Positions 60,705 through 64,000 of a DNA stretch of 64,000 nt are shown here, one piece after another. Origin of the DNA: Sphingomonas sp. IBVSS2. GTDB lineage: Bacteria; Pseudomonadota; Alphaproteobacteria; Sphingomonadales; Sphingomonadaceae. A program made the position numbers and the translations under genes. The notes beneath the pieces are model-generated. The model ran no database searches, was not told where the DNA came from, and saw only the letters and a program-made list of their open reading frames with translations. The stretch spans positions 1 to 64,000 of the forward strand of contig NZ_NFUR01000005.1 in the NCBI RefSeq assembly GCF_002127225.1. Direction: 5' to 3'. The first letter of the stretch is position 1, and every line of letters starts with the position of its first letter.

Positions 60705-62180
60705 ATGGCCAATCGTCCGCTGACCCCGAGCATCCTGCTCGCCCTGTCGCTGTCCGCCTGCGCGGTGGGCCCGGACTATCATCCGCGCGCCGCATCCGAG
60801 CTGGGCGTGCCGGATGGCTGGTCCGTTTCCACCGAAGAGAAGGCGCGGGAAGACCTGAGCCAATGGTGGACCCGGTTCGACGATCCGATGCTGGCCAGCC
60901 TGGTGCAGCGTGCCCAGGCGGCGAATCTCGACGTGGCCCAGGCCGTGACCCGGCTCCGCCAGGCGCGGGAGTCGCTGGTCCAGCAGCGCGCGAACCTGGT
61001 TCCGAGCCTCAGCGTCTCCGGCGGCGTGTCGCGCAGCGAGCCGCTGCGCGGCGGCTCCAGCACCACGACGCTGCCCGACGGCACGGTGACGAGCTTCTCC
61101 CAGGGCGGTGCGACCAGCTTCTCGCTCGGCGCCGATGCGAACTATCAGGTCGACCTGTTCGGCGGGGTGCGCCGCGGCGTCGAGGGCGCGCGGGCGTCCT
61201 ATGCGGCGAGCGGCTATGACCTCGCGACCGTGCTGATCTCCGCGGAGGCCGAGACGGCGCGCAACTATGTCCTGGCGCGGGTGGCCCAGGCGCAGATCGC
61301 CAATGCGCGCGACAGCCTGGGGATCGCGGACGACAATCTCCAGATCGCCGGCTGGCGCCTGCAGGCGGGCCTGGTCTCCTCGCTCGACCAGGAACAGGCG
61401 CGGGCGAGCCGGGCGCAGCTTGCCGCGTCGATCCCGACGCTCGAGGCGAGCTATAACGGCTATGTCTCGCGCCTGGGCGTGCTGACGGGCCAGGCGCCGG
61501 GCGCGCTCAAGGCCGAGATGGAGGCGGTGAAGCCGATCCCCACCGGCCCCGCGAGCGTCGCCGCCGGCATTCCCGCCGACACGCTGCGCCAGCGGCCGGA
61601 CGTGCGGGCCGCCGAGCGCAACCTCGCCGCCGCCACCGCGAACATCGGCGTCGCCGCCGCGCAACTCTATCCCCAGCTGTCGATCGGCGGCAGCATCGAT
61701 GCGGGCAGCACCGCGCTCTCCTCGATCTTCGACGTGATCACCGGCCGCCTCTTCGCCAACATCGCCCAGACGCTCTTCGACGGTGGCCGCCGCGCCAGCC
61801 AGGTCCGTTCGTCCGAAGCGGCCGCGGACGGCGCGTTCCTCGCCTATAAATCGACCGTGCTGACCAGTCTCGAGGATGTCGAGAATGCGATCGTCGCGCT
61901 GCAGACGGCGCAGCGCCGCCGGCAGGAATTCGCGATCGCGCTGGAAGCGTCGAGCAACCAGGCGCTGCTGGCGCGCATGCAATATCGTTCGGGCCTCACC
62001 GATTTCACGACGCTCAACCAGGCCGAGTCCGCGCTGATCTCCGCGCGCAACGGCGTCGTCTCGGCGCGCTCGGACGCGGCGACGGCGCTGATCCAGCTCT
62101 ACCAGGCGCTGGGCGGCGGCTGGGATCCGAGCGTCACCCCCACCGTTCCCACCACAGGCGGCACCGCGAATGGCAACTGA
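60705..62180 (+). CDS. TolC/NodT-type outer-membrane efflux lipoprotein
   Basis: A 491-residue outer-membrane channel. The lipoprotein signal (lipobox LSAC, lipidated cysteine at residue 19) is followed by the VGPDY motif typical of NodT/OprM proteins. Two long TolC-like helical repeats are seen, with LDVAQAVTRLRQARESLVQQ and RPDVRAAERNLAAATANIGV. It overlaps the MacA-like gene by 11 bp and is the first gene of a tripartite pump. A divergent promoter region of 157 bp, shared with acs, contains GCGACA repeats 10 bp apart. Confidence 0.93.
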   Translation: MANRPLTPSILLALSLSACAVGPDYHPRAASELGVPDGWSVSTEEKAREDLSQWWTRFDDPMLASLVQRAQAANLDVAQAVTRLRQARESLVQQRANLVPSLSVSGGVSRSEPLRGGSSTTTLPDGTVTSFSQGGATSFSLGADANYQVDLFGGVRRGVEGARASYAASGYDLATVLISAEAETARNYVLARVAQAQIANARDSLGIADDNLQIAGWRLQAGLVSSLDQEQARASRAQLAASIPTLEASYNGYVSRLGVLTGQAPGALKAEMEAVKPIPTGPASVAAGIPADTLRQRPDVRAAERNLAAATANIGVAAAQLYPQLSIGGSIDAGSTALSSIFDVITGRLFANIAQTLFDGGRRASQVRSSEAAADGAFLAYKSTVLTSLEDVENAIVALQTAQRRRQEFAIALEASSNQALLARMQYRSGLTDFTTLNQAESALISARNGVVSARSDAATALIQLYQALGGGWDPSVTPTVPTTGGTANGN

Positions 62181-63597
62181 TCCCAACCAGAATCTCGACG
62201 CCTTTCTGGGCACGCCCCCGCGTCCCTGGTGGCGGCGCTGGCTCAAATGGGGCCTGATCGGCATCGGCGTCCTGCTGGCGGCGCTGCTGCTCTGGCACTT
62301 CTTCGGCGGCAGCAACGAAGTCAAATACGCCACCGACGATGTCGCGCGCGGCAACCTGACCGTCACCGTCTCCGCCACCGGCAAGCTGGCGCCGACCAAC
62401 CAGGTGACCGTGGGCTCGCAGCTGTCGGGGCAGGTCGTGAAGGTGCTGGCCGACGTCAACGACAGGGTGACGGCCGGCCAGCCGCTGGCGCTGATCGATC
62501 CGTCGCAGATCGACGATCAGGTGAAGCAGGCCGCAGCGACGCTCGCGGCGAACATCGCGGCCGTGGGCCAGGCGCGGGCGACGCTGGAGCAGAGCAACGC
62601 CACGCTGGCGCGCTTCCAGGAAGTCAGCCGGCTCTCGGGCGGCAAGGTGCCCGCGAAGACGGAGATGGACGGCGCCGTCGGCGACCGCAATCGCGCGCTG
62701 GCCAATCTGAACGCGGCCAATGCCAATGTGACTTCGGCCCGCGCCCAGCTGTCCTCGGCTCAGATCCAGCGCACGCGGGCGATCATCCGCTCGCCCGTGA
62801 CCGGCGTGATCCTGGCGCGCCAGATCGATCCCGGCCAGACGGTCGCCGCCTCGTTCAACACGCCGACGCTGTTCGTGATCGCGCAGGACCTGTCGCAGAT
62901 GAAGCTGGAAGTGGCGATCGACGAGGCCGATGTGGGCCAGGTGCGCGAGGGGCAGGACGCGACCTTCACCGTCGACGCCTTCCCGGGCAAGACCTTCCCG
63001 GCGAAGATCACCCGCGTCGAGGTGGGCTCCAACCTGTCGGTGCAGGATGCCAGTTCCTCGTCCTCGTCCTCGACTTCGAGCACCACCGCGAACCAGGTGG
63101 TTTCCTATGCCGCCGATCTGTCGGTCTCCAATGCGAACCAGCAGCTGCGCCCCGGCATGACCGCGACTGCCGACATCGTGACGATGTCGCGCCAGAACGT
63201 GCTGCTCGTGCCCAATGCGGCGCTGCGCTTCACGCCGGCCGCCGCTGCCCAGGGCGCGAGCGGCGGCAGCGCGAAGGGCGGCATCGCCGGCGCGCTGGTC
63301 CCCAGCCGCCCGCGGCGCGGCGGCGGCGGTGGCGGTGGGCAGCAGAAGACGGCGACCGGCGACCGTGCCGGCGAGCGGAGCGTCTATATCCTCGGCGCCG
63401 ACGGCAAGCCGCAGGAGGTGCCGGTCACGACGGGCAGCACCGACGGCACCGTGACCGAGATCACCGGCGGCAATCTGAAACCGGGCGACAAGGTCATCAC
63501 CGGCCAGCTCGCCGACGGCAGCTCGGGACAGCGCCGCTCCGGCGGGCAGCGGCGCCAGGGCGGCGGCGGTGCCGGAGGCCAGCGTGGCGGACAGTGA
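62170..63597 (+). CDS. macA: MacA-like periplasmic adaptor (HlyD/RND-type)
   Basis: A 475-residue membrane-fusion protein with one N-terminal membrane helix (about 27-45). The lipoyl domain halves (VSATGKLAPTNQVTVGSQLS and RAIIRSPVTGVILARQID), helical hairpin and beta barrel follow. A serine run (SSSSSSSTSSTT, about 295-306) and two Gly/Arg-rich stretches ([13 protein letters not shown], and the end QRRSGGQRRQGGGGAGG) are unusual for the family. The gene overlaps the TolC-like and ABC genes on both sides. Together they form a MacAB-TolC-type exporter. Confidence 0.9.
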   Translation: MATDPNQNLDAFLGTPPRPWWRRWLKWGLIGIGVLLAALLLWHFFGGSNEVKYATDDVARGNLTVTVSATGKLAPTNQVTVGSQLSGQVVKVLADVNDRVTAGQPLALIDPSQIDDQVKQAAATLAANIAAVGQARATLEQSNATLARFQEVSRLSGGKVPAKTEMDGAVGDRNRALANLNAANANVTSARAQLSSAQIQRTRAIIRSPVTGVILARQIDPGQTVAASFNTPTLFVIAQDLSQMKLEVAIDEADVGQVREGQDATFTVDAFPGKTFPAKITRVEVGSNLSVQDASSSSSSSTSSTTANQVVSYAADLSVSNANQQLRPGMTATADIVTMSRQNVLLVPNAALRFTPAAAAQGASGGSAKGGIAGALVPSRPRRGGGGGGGQQKTATGDRAGERSVYILGADGKPQEVPVTTGSTDGTVTEITGGNLKPGDKVITGQLADGSSGQRRSGGQRRQGGGGAGGQRGGQ

Positions 63598-64000
63598 GGC
63601 ACCGCTGATCCGCCTGCGCGGCGTCACCAAGAGCTATGGCGAAGGGGCGACGCAGTTCCAGGCGCTGAAGGGCATCGACCTCGACATCCAGGCCGGCGAC
63701 TTCGTCGCGGTGATGGGGCCGTCGGGCTCGGGCAAGTCGACGACGATGAACATCCTGGGCTGCCTCGACGTGCCTTCCAGTGGCGAGTTCCGGTTCAAGG
63801 GCGTGCATGTCGAGAAGCTGGAGCGAGACCAGCGCGCGTTGCTGCGGCGCAAATATCTCGGCTTCGTCTTCCAGGGCTTCAACCTGCTCGCCCGCACCAG
63901 CGCGCTCGAGAATGTGGAGCTGCCGCTGCTCTATCGCGGCGACGCCAAGCAGCAGCGCCGCGAGACGGCGATGGCGGCGCTCGACAAGGTCGGGCTCAAG
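63584..64000 (+). CDS. macB: MacB-like ABC transporter ATP-binding part (cut by window edge)
   Basis: The first 139 residues of an ABC ATPase of the LolD/MacB type. Walker A is GPSGSGKST (45-53) and the Q-loop VFQGFNLL (Q97). The GTG at 63584 has GGAGG 5 bases upstream and overlaps the macA end by 14 bp. Whether the full gene has the fused MacB membrane domain or is a separate ATPase cannot be told, as the window ends first. Confidence 0.9.
   Translation, partial: MADSEAPLIRLRGVTKSYGEGATQFQALKGIDLDIQAGDFVAVMGPSGSGKSTTMNILGCLDVPSSGEFRFKGVHVEKLERDQRALLRRKYLGFVFQGFNLLARTSALENVELPLLYRGDAKQQRRETAMAALDKVGLK

Overview
The window is a 64 kb piece of a high-GC (roughly two thirds G+C) alphaproteobacterial chromosome, most likely Sphingomonas or a close relative in the Sphingomonadales. 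Supporting signs are a GapR (DUF2312) nucleoid protein, a zinc-free L36 ribosomal protein, a ruvC-ruvA-ruvB-ybgC-tolQRAB-pal neighbourhood, a DUF1244 protein next to pyruvate kinase, and short dispersed palindromes between genes of a kind common in sphingomonads. I see no rRNA, tRNA, prophage, insertion sequence or CRISPR array. Coding density is very high and start/stop overlaps of the ATGA type are frequent. All identifications come from reading the sequence; none was checked against a database.

Layout. 1-9605: the 3' part of a sigma-70-family factor, a GNAT enzyme, a coupled DUF4136 lipoprotein/M14 carboxypeptidase pair, rpmJ, a HAD hydrolase, pyruvate kinase, a DUF1244 protein, an SGNH hydrolase, a penicillin-binding-type serine hydrolase behind a BlaI-like operator, gapR and yebC. 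9606-19348: the Holliday-junction genes ruvC, ruvA and ruvB, separated by small accessory genes (membrane protein, GFA protein, 2-hydroxyacid dehydrogenase, DUF4337 protein), then the cell-envelope operon ybgC-tolQ-tolR-tolA-tolB-pal, closed by a clear terminator. 19358-27436: accessory envelope genes: a second serine hydrolase, a five-gene SPFH/ribbon-helix-helix/small-membrane/alpha-beta-hydrolase operon, an S1/P1 nuclease, and two paralogous acyltransferases flanking a membrane-bound LytTR regulator.

27567-45930: ispG (isoprenoid synthesis), an AbrB/VapC toxin-antitoxin pair with a hairpin over the antitoxin start, an EamA exporter, GNAT and TfoX-like genes, ppa, an M61 peptidase, an ICMT-like methyltransferase, rsmE, an EF-hand protein with a Gly/Arg-rich tail, ubiA, pmbA (tldE), a cysQ/IMPase-like phosphatase, a divergent Rrf2 regulator/methyltransferase pair and a TelA/XpaC-like operon. 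46071-64000: a second M61-like peptidase, a VOC protein, an AraC regulator, an FMN reductase, typA, two unknown secreted proteins read through a terminator-like hairpin, a rhamnogalacturonan-acetylesterase-like protein, a terminase-small-subunit-like HTH protein, a spermidine-synthase-like methyltransferase, an M13 peptidase, a macrodomain protein coupled to acs, and a TolC/MacA/MacB-type tripartite efflux operon cut by the right edge.

The most interesting material is regulatory: a BlaI/CopY-type box on an apparently leaderless serine hydrolase gene, a LexA-like box before ruvA, a CtrA-like site, the antitoxin start hairpin, CGATAT direct repeats before the SPFH operon, a 226-bp inverted-repeat element abutting the ruvC start, and a terminator hairpin that contains the next gene's ribosome-binding site.
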